In this document: positions 26,325 through 34,510 of the stretch, piece by piece
Position numbering within the stretch: the first letter of the stretch is position 1
Layout: each line of letters begins with the position of its first letter
Assembly (NCBI RefSeq): GCF_009734425.1
Contig: NZ_CP046455.1
Span: forward strand, 3,045,187 to 3,109,186
DNA: 64,000 nucleotides
Direction: 5' to 3'
DNA from: Corynebacterium occultum
Lineage (GTDB): Bacteria; Actinomycetota; Actinomycetes; Mycobacteriales; Mycobacteriaceae
Position numbers and translations under genes: made by a program
The notes under the pieces: generated by a model
Told to the model about the DNA's origin: nothing
Seen by the model: only the letters and a program-made list of their open reading frames with translations
The model's database searches: none

Positions 26325-27689
26325 ATGATCGCTGAAACAGCAGCCTCATCGGTTCAGACAACAAGGGCGGAACGACGCCGCGTCGTCGCCGCCACAACCA
26401 TTGGCACCGCCATCGAGTGGTATGACTTCTTCCTCTACGCCAGCGTGGCGGGACTCGTGTTCAACCAGCTCATGTTCGGCCCCCTCGGACCGGGCGCAGC
26501 CACCATCGTCAGCTTCCTGACGGTGGGCCTGTCCTTCCTCTTCCGCCCACTGGGAGCCTTCCTGGCCGGTCACTACGCTGACCGCCTCGGCCGTCGTGTG
26601 GTCCTCATGGTCACCCTCTTCACCATGGGTGGCGCCACCGCCCTGATCGGCCTGCTCCCCACCTATGACTCCATCGGCATCTGGGCCCCGATCATGCTGA
26701 TCCTCTTCCGCATCCTCCAGGGCATTTCCGCTGGTGGCGAGTGGGGTTCCGCGGTTCTGCTGGCCGTGGAACACGCCCCGGACAATAAGCGCGGCCTCTT
26801 CGGTGCCGGACCCCAGGTCGGCGTTCCCGCCGGCCTGCTCCTGGCCTCCGGCGCGCTGGCCATCATGAACGTGCTCGCCCCCGGTGACGCCTTCATGGAG
26901 TGGGGTTGGCGCATCCCCTTCCTCTTCTCGATCCTGCTGGTCCTGGTCGGTTTCTACATCCGTCGTGGCGTGGATGAGTCCCCGGTGTTCGAGGAGATCG
27001 CAGCGCGTAAGGAAACTGCCCCCAGCAGTCCCGTCGGCACGCTCTTCCGCCGCCATCTGCCGCTGGTCATCACCGGTGCCCTGGTTTTCGCCGGTAACGG
27101 CACCGTGGGTTACATGACCACCGGTGGCTACATCCAGAATTACGCCACCAACCCGGATGGCCTGGCCCTGGAGCGCGGCCCGATCCTGCTCGCCGTCACC
27201 TGCTCCGCGGCATCCTGGATGCTCTTCACCCTGCTGGCTGGCTTCGTCTCCGATTACCTGGGGCGCCGCAACACCTACATCATCGGCTTCCTCATTCAGG
27301 CCATCGGCGCAGCTGCGCTCTTCCCGCTGGTCAACACCGGAAACCTGGGGATCATCACCGGCGCCCTGATCTTCCTCACCGCCGGCCTGGGCTTCACCTA
27401 CGGCCAGCAGTCCGCCATGTACGCCGAGCTCTTCCCGGCCTCCATCCGTGGTTCCGGCGTCTCCATCACCTACGCCATCGGCTCCATCCTGGGTGGTGCC
27501 TTCGCCCCGACCATTGCCGCCGCCCTGGTTGAGGCGACCGGCGGCACCACCGCAGTCAGCGTCTATCTGGTCGGTGCCACCATGGTCGGTCTGATCGCCA
27601 TCCTGCTGCTGAAGGACCGCTCCGGCATCCCGCTGGGTCCGGATCATGAGGAAGAGCAGTCCACGGGACATTTCATGCTCAGTAAATAG
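26325..27689 (+). CDS. MHS-family MFS permease (metabolite:H+ symporter)
   Basis: The 454-residue protein has 12 membrane segments and the hallmarks of the metabolite:H+ symporter family (ShiA, ProP, KgtP): GTAIEWYDFFLY at the first helix, the motif A segment GHYADRLGRRVVLM, and RILQGISAGGEWGSAVLL. MHS members import organic acids. Divergent from the hpa operon and upstream of a ring hydroxylase gene, it probably imports an aromatic acid such as 4-hydroxyphenylacetate (inference). A GGAG ribosome binding site precedes the ATG. Confidence 0.85.
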   Translation: MIAETAASSVQTTRAERRRVVAATTIGTAIEWYDFFLYASVAGLVFNQLMFGPLGPGAATIVSFLTVGLSFLFRPLGAFLAGHYADRLGRRVVLMVTLFTMGGATALIGLLPTYDSIGIWAPIMLILFRILQGISAGGEWGSAVLLAVEHAPDNKRGLFGAGPQVGVPAGLLLASGALAIMNVLAPGDAFMEWGWRIPFLFSILLVLVGFYIRRGVDESPVFEEIAARKETAPSSPVGTLFRRHLPLVITGALVFAGNGTVGYMTTGGYIQNYATNPDGLALERGPILLAVTCSAASWMLFTLLAGFVSDYLGRRNTYIIGFLIQAIGAAALFPLVNTGNLGIITGALIFLTAGLGFTYGQQSAMYAELFPASIRGSGVSITYAIGSILGGAFAPTIAAALVEATGGTTAVSVYLVGATMVGLIAILLLKDRSGIPLGPDHEEEQSTGHFMLSK

Positions 27690-27712
27690 TTTCTGATAGT
27701 GCTGCCAAAAAT

Positions 27713-27730
27713 ATACGATTCGTATACGAT
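27713..27730. promoter_or_regulatory. Putative operator upstream of the flavin monooxygenase
   Basis: Two overlapping symmetric elements share the half-site CGTAT: ATACG-ATT-CGTAT (27713-27725) and the perfect palindrome TCGTATACGA (27720-27729). It lies about 125 bp before the monooxygenase start and matches the site at 26234. Confidence 0.5.
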
Positions 27731-27852
27731 AAGACCCCATGCGTCAAGAGTCACAGGGCCAGAGCGTGTGGGAGCTACTTCACTGAAGCACTAAAGCCCC
27801 ACACTCACCGAAGTCACCGAAGACCCGATCACTCAACTTCCAGGAGGACAGC

Positions 27853-29772
27853 ATGCAGTTCCATCATCACGGCTACGTTTCCCAGGACCCCAAGCAGGCC
27901 CCGGCAGCCGGCATCGGTCTCAACCGTCCGACAGAGCTCCCCGACACCATGGATGTCCTGATCGTCGGCACCGGCCCGGCCGGCATGATCACCGCCGCAC
28001 AGATGTCCATGTTCCCGGATGTCCACACCCGCATCATCGAGCGTCGCGATCATCGCCTCCAGCTCGGACAGGCCGATGGTATCCAGTCCCGTTCCAACGA
28101 GACCTTCCAGGCCTTCCGATTCGCCACCGAGATCATCGAGGAGGCCTACCACCTGACTGAGATGGCCTTCTGGAACCAGGATCCGGAGAACCCGGGGAAC
28201 ATCATCCGGGGTGCCCGCCCCATCGATGATGAGCACGGCATCTCCGAGTTCCCGCACACGATCGTCAACCAGGCCCGCGTGCTGGACTACTTCGCACGTT
28301 TCATGAAGTGGTCGCCCTCCCGCATGACCCCGGATTATGGCTGGGAGTTCCTCTCCCTGCGGATCTCCGAGGATCCGGCTGATGCCGAGTACCCGGTCTT
28401 CGTGGAACTGAAGCGCATCACGGAGGGGGAGGGGGAGTACACCCGCACCGTCCGCACCAAGCACGTCGTCGGCTCGGATGGCGCCCGCTCCCGGGTCCGT
28501 GACTCCATCGACCGCAAGCTCGAGGGCAAGCAGGCCAACCACGCGTGGGGCGTGATGGATGTGCTGGTGGACAGTGACTTCCCGGATATCCGCACCAAGT
28601 GCGCCATCCACTCCAGGTCCGGCTCCATCCTGCATATCCCGCGTGAGGGTGGCTACCTCTCCCGCATGTACATCGACCTCGGTGAGGTCCCGGCGGATGA
28701 CAACCACAAGGTCCGTTCCACCCCGCTGGAGACCGTCATCCAGAAGGCCAATGACATTCTGCACCCCTATTTCCTGGACGTGAAGGATGTTGCCTGGCAC
28801 TCCGTCTACGAGGTGGGCCACCGTCTGGTCGACGGCTTCGATGACCTTCCCGCCGATGCTCCCGAGGATGCGGTGCCGCGCATCTTCCTCACCGGCGATG
28901 CCTGCCACACCCACTCCGCCAAGGCCGGCCAGGGCATGAATGTCTCCATGCAGGATGGCTTCAACATCGGCTGGAAGCTGGGTCAGGTGCTCTCCGGGGT
29001 TGCCCCGACCTCCCTGTTGCGCACCTACCACGGTGAGCGTCACCCCGCCGCTGCAGCCCTGATCGCCTTCGACAAGGAATGGTCCACTCTCATGGCCACC
29101 CCGGTCGATCAGCTGGAGGATCCGGAGGCGGTGGAGAAGTTCTATGTCGAGGCCGAGGAGTTCGCCGCCGGTTTCCTGACCCAGTACTCCGACAACATCA
29201 TCACCGCCGGCACTGAGCACCAGGATCTGGCCACCGGCTACCCGGTCGGTCGTCGCTTCAAGTCCCACCCCGCCATGCGCCGTTGTGATGCCGTGGCCAC
29301 CCACATCGGCCATGAGCATGTCGCGGACGGCCGTTGGCGCATCTACGCCTTCGCCGACCAGCCGGCCCCGGCAGAGCAGTCCAGGCTGCGGGAGTGGGCG
29401 GAGTGGATGGACCAGGATCCGGAGTCCCCCCTGAACCGTTTCACCCCGACGGAGGGGGACCGCAACGCCCGTTTCGACATCAAGGCCATCTACCAGCAGC
29501 ACTACCACGACTTCGAGCTTTTCGACGCCCCCGAGCTCTTCTTCCCCCGCGTCGGCCCCTTCCAGCTTCAGAACTGGGAGAACGTCTGGTCCTCGCTGAA
29601 GGAGGATGACTACTTCGAGGCCCGTGGCATCAGCCGGGATGGTGCCATCATCGTGGTCCGCCCCGACCAGCACGTCGCCGCGGTTCTGCCGCTGGATGAC
29701 ACCGCCGCCCTGGCCGAGTTCTTCGCCCAGAACCTGCTCGAGCCCGCACAGGTCGCAACAACAGCGAACTAA
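27853..29772 (+). CDS. FAD-dependent aromatic-ring monooxygenase (phenol 2-monooxygenase / 3-hydroxybenzoate 4-monooxygenase type)
   Basis: The 639-residue flavoprotein has the class A hydroxylase fingerprints: VLIVGTGPAGMITAAQMS (FAD ADP site), the DG motif VGSDGARSRVRDSI, and the GD motif RIFLTGDACHTHSAKAGQGMN. The C-terminal thioredoxin-like domain (from about residue 470) is typical of phenol hydroxylase and of 3-hydroxybenzoate 4-hydroxylase, which has about this length. It uses NAD(P)H and O2 to hydroxylate a phenolic ring. In this context it may hydroxylate 4-hydroxyphenylacetate or feed a related phenol, since no hpaB/hpaC genes are visible; this is inference. Confidence 0.82.
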   Translation: MQFHHHGYVSQDPKQAPAAGIGLNRPTELPDTMDVLIVGTGPAGMITAAQMSMFPDVHTRIIERRDHRLQLGQADGIQSRSNETFQAFRFATEIIEEAYHLTEMAFWNQDPENPGNIIRGARPIDDEHGISEFPHTIVNQARVLDYFARFMKWSPSRMTPDYGWEFLSLRISEDPADAEYPVFVELKRITEGEGEYTRTVRTKHVVGSDGARSRVRDSIDRKLEGKQANHAWGVMDVLVDSDFPDIRTKCAIHSRSGSILHIPREGGYLSRMYIDLGEVPADDNHKVRSTPLETVIQKANDILHPYFLDVKDVAWHSVYEVGHRLVDGFDDLPADAPEDAVPRIFLTGDACHTHSAKAGQGMNVSMQDGFNIGWKLGQVLSGVAPTSLLRTYHGERHPAAAALIAFDKEWSTLMATPVDQLEDPEAVEKFYVEAEEFAAGFLTQYSDNIITAGTEHQDLATGYPVGRRFKSHPAMRRCDAVATHIGHEHVADGRWRIYAFADQPAPAEQSRLREWAEWMDQDPESPLNRFTPTEGDRNARFDIKAIYQQHYHDFELFDAPELFFPRVGPFQLQNWENVWSSLKEDDYFEARGISRDGAIIVVRPDQHVAAVLPLDDTAALAEFFAQNLLEPAQVATTAN

Positions 29773-29807
29773 AAACCCAGGGGCTGTCGATAAGCGGATA
29801 GACATGA

Positions 29808-29843
29808 AAAAGAGCGCACCATCATCAGATGGTGCGCTCTTTT
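29808..29843. terminator. Bidirectional intrinsic terminator
   Basis: A 16-bp perfect stem (AAAAGAGCGCACCATC with its complement) closes a 4-nt loop and has A and T runs on either side, giving a good terminator for both the monooxygenase and the converging symporter gene. Confidence 0.9.
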
Positions 29844-29862
29844 TGGAGGTGGGGGAGGAGGA

Positions 29863-31164
29863 TCAGTCCCTGGGGTAATCGTGGGCGTGGGGGTGTTCTT
29901 TCTCGAATTCAGCTGTCTTGCGGTGCTCCACCGCATCCCGGCCGGAGATGTCCAGGAGGATACGATCTTCCTCGTCCTCCGGGCGGGTCTCGGGAATCTT
30001 GCCCTTGGCGAACTTGTTGACCACCATCGCGATGGCGCCGTCACCGGTGACATTGGCTGCGGTGCCGAAGGAGTCAATGGCGATGTAGGCGGCGATCATC
30101 AGGGCGACCTGATCATCACTGAAGCCCAGCATGGAGGAGAGCAGGCCGACGGCGGCCATGATGGCACCACCCGGCACACCCGGGGCGGCGATCATGGTGA
30201 CACCCAGCATCAGCAGGAAGCCGATGGCCAGGCCAGCACTGACCTCCATGCCGGACATGTGGACGATGGCGAAGGCGAAGAGGGTGATCTTGGTCATCGA
30301 ACCGGCCAGGTGGATGGTGGCACAGAGCGGGATGACGAAGCCGGCGACATTGACGTCGACGTCGTTCTTCAGCGCGGACTGGTAGGTCACCGGGATGGTG
30401 GCCGCGGAGGAGGAGGTGCCCAGGGCGGTGGCGTAGGCCGGAGCCATGTTGCGCAGCGCCTTGAAGGGGTTCTGTTTGGCAATCGCACCCGCCACGAAGT
30501 ACTGGAAGAGCAGGAAGACCAGGGTCATCACGATGGAGAGGACCAGCACCTTGGCGAAGGCCGAGATCGTGGTCAGCAGGTTGCCGTTCATGCCCAGGGA
30601 GAGGAACATGCCGAAGATGAAGAAGGGCAGCAGGGGAATGACGAAGACCTTGATCACCTTCATCACCACGCGCTCCAGGTCACGGCTGGCCTTGTAGAGG
30701 GTGTCGGACTTGACCACGGACATCGCCAGGCCCACACAGAAGGCCAGCAGCAGGCCGGTCATCACCTCGAAGGGCGGCGGCATCTCGATGCTGAAGTAGG
30801 AGGTGAGGGCACCTTCGTCGATATCGGCGATCTCCACGTTCTCACCCTCACCGAGCATCCAGGGGTAGGCGCCCCGGGCCACACCATAAGCCAGCAGGCC
30901 GGCCAGGATGGTGGAGCCGTAGGCGATGCCGGTGGTGACTCCCAGCCACTTCCCGGCACCCCGCCCCAGTCCCGCGATGGCTGGGGTGATCAGCGCGAAG
31001 ATCAGCACCGGCACGAAGAAGTTGAGGAAGTTGCTGAAGAGTCCGTTGAAGGTGACGAAGATGCGCGCCAGCCACTCCGGGAAGAACAAGCTGCAGAGGG
31101 AGCCGAGGATGATCGCGATGATGATCCGGACCAGCAGCGAGGAGGAGAGACGTTTGATGTCCAT
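29863..31164 (-). CDS. Dicarboxylate/amino-acid:cation symporter (DAACS family)
   Basis: The 433-residue membrane protein starts MDIKRLSSSLLVRIIIAIILG. It carries the DAACS hallmarks: the serine-rich re-entrant loop ATALGTSSSAATIPVT, FVIPLCATIHLAGS, and the re-entrant C-terminal helix region IAAYIAIDSFGTAANVTGDG. The tail is strongly charged. Members import glutamate, aspartate, serine/threonine or C4-dicarboxylates with Na+ or H+. The start at 31164 is preceded by GAAAGAGG. Its neighbours do not reveal the substrate. Confidence 0.85.
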   Translation of the reverse strand: MDIKRLSSSLLVRIIIAIILGSLCSLFFPEWLARIFVTFNGLFSNFLNFFVPVLIFALITPAIAGLGRGAGKWLGVTTGIAYGSTILAGLLAYGVARGAYPWMLGEGENVEIADIDEGALTSYFSIEMPPPFEVMTGLLLAFCVGLAMSVVKSDTLYKASRDLERVVMKVIKVFVIPLLPFFIFGMFLSLGMNGNLLTTISAFAKVLVLSIVMTLVFLLFQYFVAGAIAKQNPFKALRNMAPAYATALGTSSSAATIPVTYQSALKNDVDVNVAGFVIPLCATIHLAGSMTKITLFAFAIVHMSGMEVSAGLAIGFLLMLGVTMIAAPGVPGGAIMAAVGLLSSMLGFSDDQVALMIAAYIAIDSFGTAANVTGDGAIAMVVNKFAKGKIPETRPEDEEDRILLDISGRDAVEHRKTAEFEKEHPHAHDYPRD

Positions 31165-31374
31165 GGTCCTCTTTCTGTGTCTCAAGGTGGGACCGGTCCG
31201 CCACACCTCCCCGCGGGAAGAACAACGCTTGACGACGCCGTGGCGTCGCCCGGAGCGGGTGCAGGAAAAGGTGGGAAAGCCCGGGGGGTTTGTCTTGGTG
31301 CCGGAACAGTACACGGCAGCGTGATTGACGTTACAACACCCCCATGGGTAAGACATAGCTCAGTCGCCGGGACA

Positions 31375-31390
31375 TGTTTCACGTGAAACA
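31375..31390. other. parS centromere site (perfect)
   Basis: Perfect 16-bp palindrome TGTTTCACGTGAAACA, the ParB-binding consensus of bacterial chromosomes. It is intergenic, in the 322-bp region between the symporter and SdpI-like genes, where no other element was recognised. It is the parS site farthest from the rpmH end, about 31.5 kb away. Confidence 0.95.
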
Positions 31391-31486
31391 TCCCGGTGGG
31401 GGAGGGGAGGGAAGGTGAGCAAAAGCCCACGGTAAACCGCTCACCGGGTTTCTCTCCGGGAATAACTCAGGGTTAAGGTTGTTGTC

Positions 31487-31963
31487 ATGAACGTGCTGAT
31501 CGGTGTAGTTCTCCTCGTCCTGGCCCTCGTACTGCTCACTGTCGGAGTGATGGCGGCCTCCCGCCGACTCCCGGGCAATAAGGTCATCGGCCTCCGTGTG
31601 CCCGAGGTCCGTAAGTCCCGGGAGATCTGGAATAGCGCGCATGCGGTCGCCGGGCCGCTGTGGATCTTCGGTGGTGTGGCCCTGGTCTTCGGTGGCCTCA
31701 TCTCCTTTGTCGCCAGCGGCTGGGTCTGGATTCTCCCGGCCGTGGCCCTGGTCATCGGCATCATCGCCCTGGCTTCGGGTGCAAATGTCGGTGCCCGCGC
31801 CGCCACCCTGCTGGATGCCCAGAACCAGGAAGATGATGGCTGCAGCAGCTGCTCCACGGATGGGGGCTGCGGTTGCGGTGGGCATGATGAGGCGCCCGCA
31901 CCAGCCGTGGACCTGGAGGCTGTCCGCCGCGCCGCCGATGCCTCAAATTCAGGCAATAACTAG
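31487..31963 (+). CDS. SdpI-like small membrane protein with cysteine-rich tail
   Basis: The 158-residue protein has three hydrophobic segments and an SdpI-type signature (PGNKVIGLRVPEVRKSREIW, NSAHAVAGPLWIFGG). After the last helix comes a cysteine-rich stretch, CSSCSTDGGCGCGGH (residues about 123-137), which could bind metal or be redox active. SdpI proteins are associated with immunity to toxic peptides, but many homologues are uncharacterised. It is encoded just upstream of the trp leader. Confidence 0.7.
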   Translation: MNVLIGVVLLVLALVLLTVGVMAASRRLPGNKVIGLRVPEVRKSREIWNSAHAVAGPLWIFGGVALVFGGLISFVASGWVWILPAVALVIGIIALASGANVGARAATLLDAQNQEDDGCSSCSTDGGCGCGGHDEAPAPAVDLEAVRRAADASNSGNN

Positions 31964-32019
31964 CATTGATGGGGGTATCCTCGGACGAAAGTGACGGGGC
32001 AGTGCTAAAATATCTTTTT

Positions 32020-32070
32020 GTGAGCAACGAATCTTCCCCCCGAAGCACCCAGTGGTGGTGGCGCGCTTAA
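32020..32070 (+). CDS. trpL: trp operon leader peptide TrpL
   Basis: GTG AGC AAC ... TAA encodes a 16-residue peptide ending QWWWRA, with three consecutive tryptophan codons at 32053-32061. It resembles the Corynebacterium trp leader peptide. No ribosome binding site precedes it, and a -10-like TAAAAT lies at 32006-32011, so the mRNA probably starts at or next to the GTG (leaderless). Ribosome stalling on the Trp codons would control the attenuator downstream. Confidence 0.9.
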   Translation: MSNESSPRSTQWWWRA

Positions 32071-32073
32071 TCG

Positions 32074-32149
32074 GCGAGCCACTAAGTTGCAGAACAAAGC
32101 ACGATCTAAAACCAAGGCTCGCACGCTTCCACCAAGCGTCGGGCCTTTT
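32074..32149 (+). promoter_or_regulatory. trp attenuator (antiterminator and terminator)
   Basis: The terminator is GGCTCG at 32116-32121 pairing with CGGGCC, plus an inner ACGCTT/AAGCGT stem, followed by TTTTC (to 32149). The alternative antiterminator pairs GCGAGCC (32074-32080) with GGCTCGC (32116-32122). A protector hairpin AGTGG (32051) with CCACT (32079) overlaps the Trp codons. These mutually exclusive pairings form a classical attenuation switch. Confidence 0.85.
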
Positions 32150-32250
32150 CTGATTCCACACCCGGAAACACCTCAGAGCAGGCCCCGCTTGAACAGCGAA
32201 GTAGCGCAGCACCGCACCATCGTTCAAGTTTCTAAGAGAGGCCAAGAGGA

Positions 32251-32289
32251 ATGACCACCACTGCTTCCCGGATGGGAGCCACCCCATGA
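32251..32289 (+). CDS. Possible 12-codon ORF coupled to trpE
   Basis: ATG at 32251 opens MTTTASRMGATP and stops at TGA, overlapping the trpE ATG as ATGA. AGAGGA lies directly before it, closer than ideal. It may couple trpE translation or simply be a chance frame. Confidence 0.25.
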   Translation: MTTTASRMGATP

Positions 32290-33860
32290 GCTTCAACCCC
32301 ACCGTCATCTCCCTGCCGGTGCGTTATCACGAAGATGCCTCAGATCTTTTCGCCCACCTCGGCGGCACCACCGCCGATGATGCCGTACTGCTGGAAAGCG
32401 CCGATATCACCACCCGGGCGGGACTGAGTTCCGTTGCGGTCCTGAAGGCATCCCTGCGCATCACCTGTGAGGGAGACACCGTAAGCACCCAGACGCTGAG
32501 CAGCTCCGGGGAGGACATTAGCGCCCGCCTCCGGGAACAGCTCGCCGAGTACGCCCTCGAGGATGCCGCCTTCCGATTCCCGCTCTCTGATGCGGTGGAT
32601 GAGCGCGAACGCCTGAAGGCGGTCTCCAGCATCGAGGTGCTGCGCAAGCTGCAGCTGGAGTCCGGGTACACCGATGCCAGCGGCTCACTGCCGATGCTGG
32701 CCGGTGGCATGGCCTTCGATTACCTCGAGACCTTCGAGACCCTGCCCGAGGTGGGGGAGTCGGTGAACACCTACCCCGATTATCAGTTCATCCTCGCCGA
32801 GGTGCTGCTGACCATCAACCATGAGGAGCGCAGCGCGGTACTCGAGGGCGTGGCCACCAATGACACCGCCCTGGCCGCCCTGCGCGAGGAGCTGAGGGAA
32901 CTTGCCGCGCTCATCGACGCCGCGGAGCCGGGTGCGGAGCACGCCTACCGCGTCACCGAGCATGAGGATGATGTCCTGCACGTCACCGCGGACATCCCCG
33001 ATGCGGAATTCCGTGAGCAGGTGATCAACCTCAAGGAGTCCATCTACAAGGGCGATATCTACCAGGTGGTTCCGGCCCGCACCTTCACCGCGCCCTGCCC
33101 GGATTCCTTCGCCGCCTACCGCCAGCTGCGCCGCACCAACCCCAGCCCGTACATGTTCTATGTCCGGGGCATCAACCCGGACGGCCGTTCCTATGAGATG
33201 TTCGGTGCTTCCCCGGAGTCGAACCTGAAGTTCGAGGCCGCCACCCGCGAGGTGCAGCTGTACCCGATCGCCGGCACCCGCACCCGGGGTCTGAACCCGG
33301 ACGGCAGCATCAATGATGAGCTGGACATCCGGGCCGAGCTGGAGCTGCGTACCGATGCCAAGGAGATCGCCGAGCACACCATGCTGGTGGATCTGGCCCG
33401 CAATGACCTGGCCCGGGTGGCGGTTCCCGCCACCCGCCGGGTGGCTGATCTGCTGCAGGTGGACCGTTATTCGCGGGTGATGCACCTGGTGTCCCGGGTG
33501 ACCGCGGAGCTGGATCCTGAGCTGGATGCCCTGGACGCCTACCGGGCCTGCATGAACATGGGCACCCTGACCGGGGCGCCGAAACTGCGCGCCATGGAGC
33601 TGCTCCGCGGCGTCGAGAAGCGGCGCCGGGGATCCTATGGCGGTGCCGTGGGTTATCTCAAGGGCAATGGCGACATGGACAACTGCATCATCATCCGTTC
33701 CGCCTTCGTGCAGGACGGGGTGGCCGCGGTGCAGGCGGGTGCCGGTGTGGTGCGCGACTCCAACCCCCAGTCCGAGGCTGATGAAACCCTGCACAAGGCC
33801 TACGCGGTGCTCAACGCCATCGCCCTGGCCGCCGGCTCAACCCTGGAGGTCATCCGATGA
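32286..33860 (+). CDS. trpE: Anthranilate synthase component I
   Basis: The 524-residue protein is the chorismate-binding large subunit of anthranilate synthase. The feedback motif LLESAD is near residue 37, where tryptophan binds in the family. The catalytic half carries NPSPYMFY, GASPESNLKF, PIAGTRTRG and TGAPKLRAMELL. It uses ammonia supplied by TrpG to make anthranilate. GGGAG lies seven bases before the ATG. First structural gene of the attenuated operon; overlaps trpG by ATGA. Confidence 0.97.
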   Translation: MSFNPTVISLPVRYHEDASDLFAHLGGTTADDAVLLESADITTRAGLSSVAVLKASLRITCEGDTVSTQTLSSSGEDISARLREQLAEYALEDAAFRFPLSDAVDERERLKAVSSIEVLRKLQLESGYTDASGSLPMLAGGMAFDYLETFETLPEVGESVNTYPDYQFILAEVLLTINHEERSAVLEGVATNDTALAALREELRELAALIDAAEPGAEHAYRVTEHEDDVLHVTADIPDAEFREQVINLKESIYKGDIYQVVPARTFTAPCPDSFAAYRQLRRTNPSPYMFYVRGINPDGRSYEMFGASPESNLKFEAATREVQLYPIAGTRTRGLNPDGSINDELDIRAELELRTDAKEIAEHTMLVDLARNDLARVAVPATRRVADLLQVDRYSRVMHLVSRVTAELDPELDALDAYRACMNMGTLTGAPKLRAMELLRGVEKRRRGSYGGAVGYLKGNGDMDNCIIIRSAFVQDGVAAVQAGAGVVRDSNPQSEADETLHKAYAVLNAIALAAGSTLEVIR

Positions 33861-34510
33861 GCAAGACCAGGATCGTCCTGATCGACAACCACGACAGCTT
33901 CGTCTACAACCTGGTGGACGCCTTCGCCAGCGCCGGTTTCGAATGCACCGTCTTCCGCAACACCGTCCCCGTGGAGCAGGTGCTCGCCGCCGAGCCGGAC
34001 CTGATCTGTCTCTCGCCCGGCCCCGGCCATCCCCGGGAGGCGGGGGAGATGATGGCGCTTATCGACACCACGCTCGGCAAGGTTCCCCTGCTGGGTATCT
34101 GTCTCGGCTTCCAGGCGCTGCTCGAGCATCACGGCGGCACCGTCGAACCCTGCGGCCCGGTGCACGGCATCTCCGAGCAGATGCACCTCACGGACCGGGG
34201 TGCGGTTCACGCCGTGTTCCACGGTCTGAGCGTCGATGGGGGACCGGATATGCCGGGAGTGCTGGGCCGCAAGGTTCCGGTGGCCCGCTACCACTCCCTG
34301 GGCTGCACCCACGCCCCGGCAGGCATCGAACCCCTGGCCACCATCGGCTCCGAGATCGGCGAGGTCATCATGGCCGCGGAAACCGCCGATGGCATGGCCC
34401 TGGGACTGCAGTTCCACCCCGAGTCGGTGCTCAGCCCCACGGGCCCGATCATCCTGACCCGAAGCATCGAAGAACTCCTCAACAACTCCAAGAAGGGAAG
34501 CACCAACTAA
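33857..34510 (+). CDS. trpG: Anthranilate synthase component II (glutamine amidotransferase)
   Basis: The 217-residue class I glutamine amidotransferase has the nucleophile cysteine in LLGICLGFQALLEHHGG and the His-Glu pair in LGLQFHPESVLSP, and begins with IVLIDNHDSFVYNLVD. It supplies ammonia to TrpE. It overlaps trpE by 4 nt and trpD by 1 nt (TAATG), indicating coupled translation. It is a separate gene, not fused to trpD. Confidence 0.97.
   Translation: MSKTRIVLIDNHDSFVYNLVDAFASAGFECTVFRNTVPVEQVLAAEPDLICLSPGPGHPREAGEMMALIDTTLGKVPLLGICLGFQALLEHHGGTVEPCGPVHGISEQMHLTDRGAVHAVFHGLSVDGGPDMPGVLGRKVPVARYHSLGCTHAPAGIEPLATIGSEIGEVIMAAETADGMALGLQFHPESVLSPTGPIILTRSIEELLNNSKKGSTN

Noticed and set aside
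18075..29772. hpaB/hpaC two-component hydroxylase genes
   Set aside because: None of the proteins in the region has the HpaB acyl-CoA-dehydrogenase-like fold motifs or a small flavin reductase.
27829..29805. A 658-residue open frame antisense to the flavin monooxygenase
   Set aside because: Shadow of a gene with clear FAD motifs; no ribosome site or domain.
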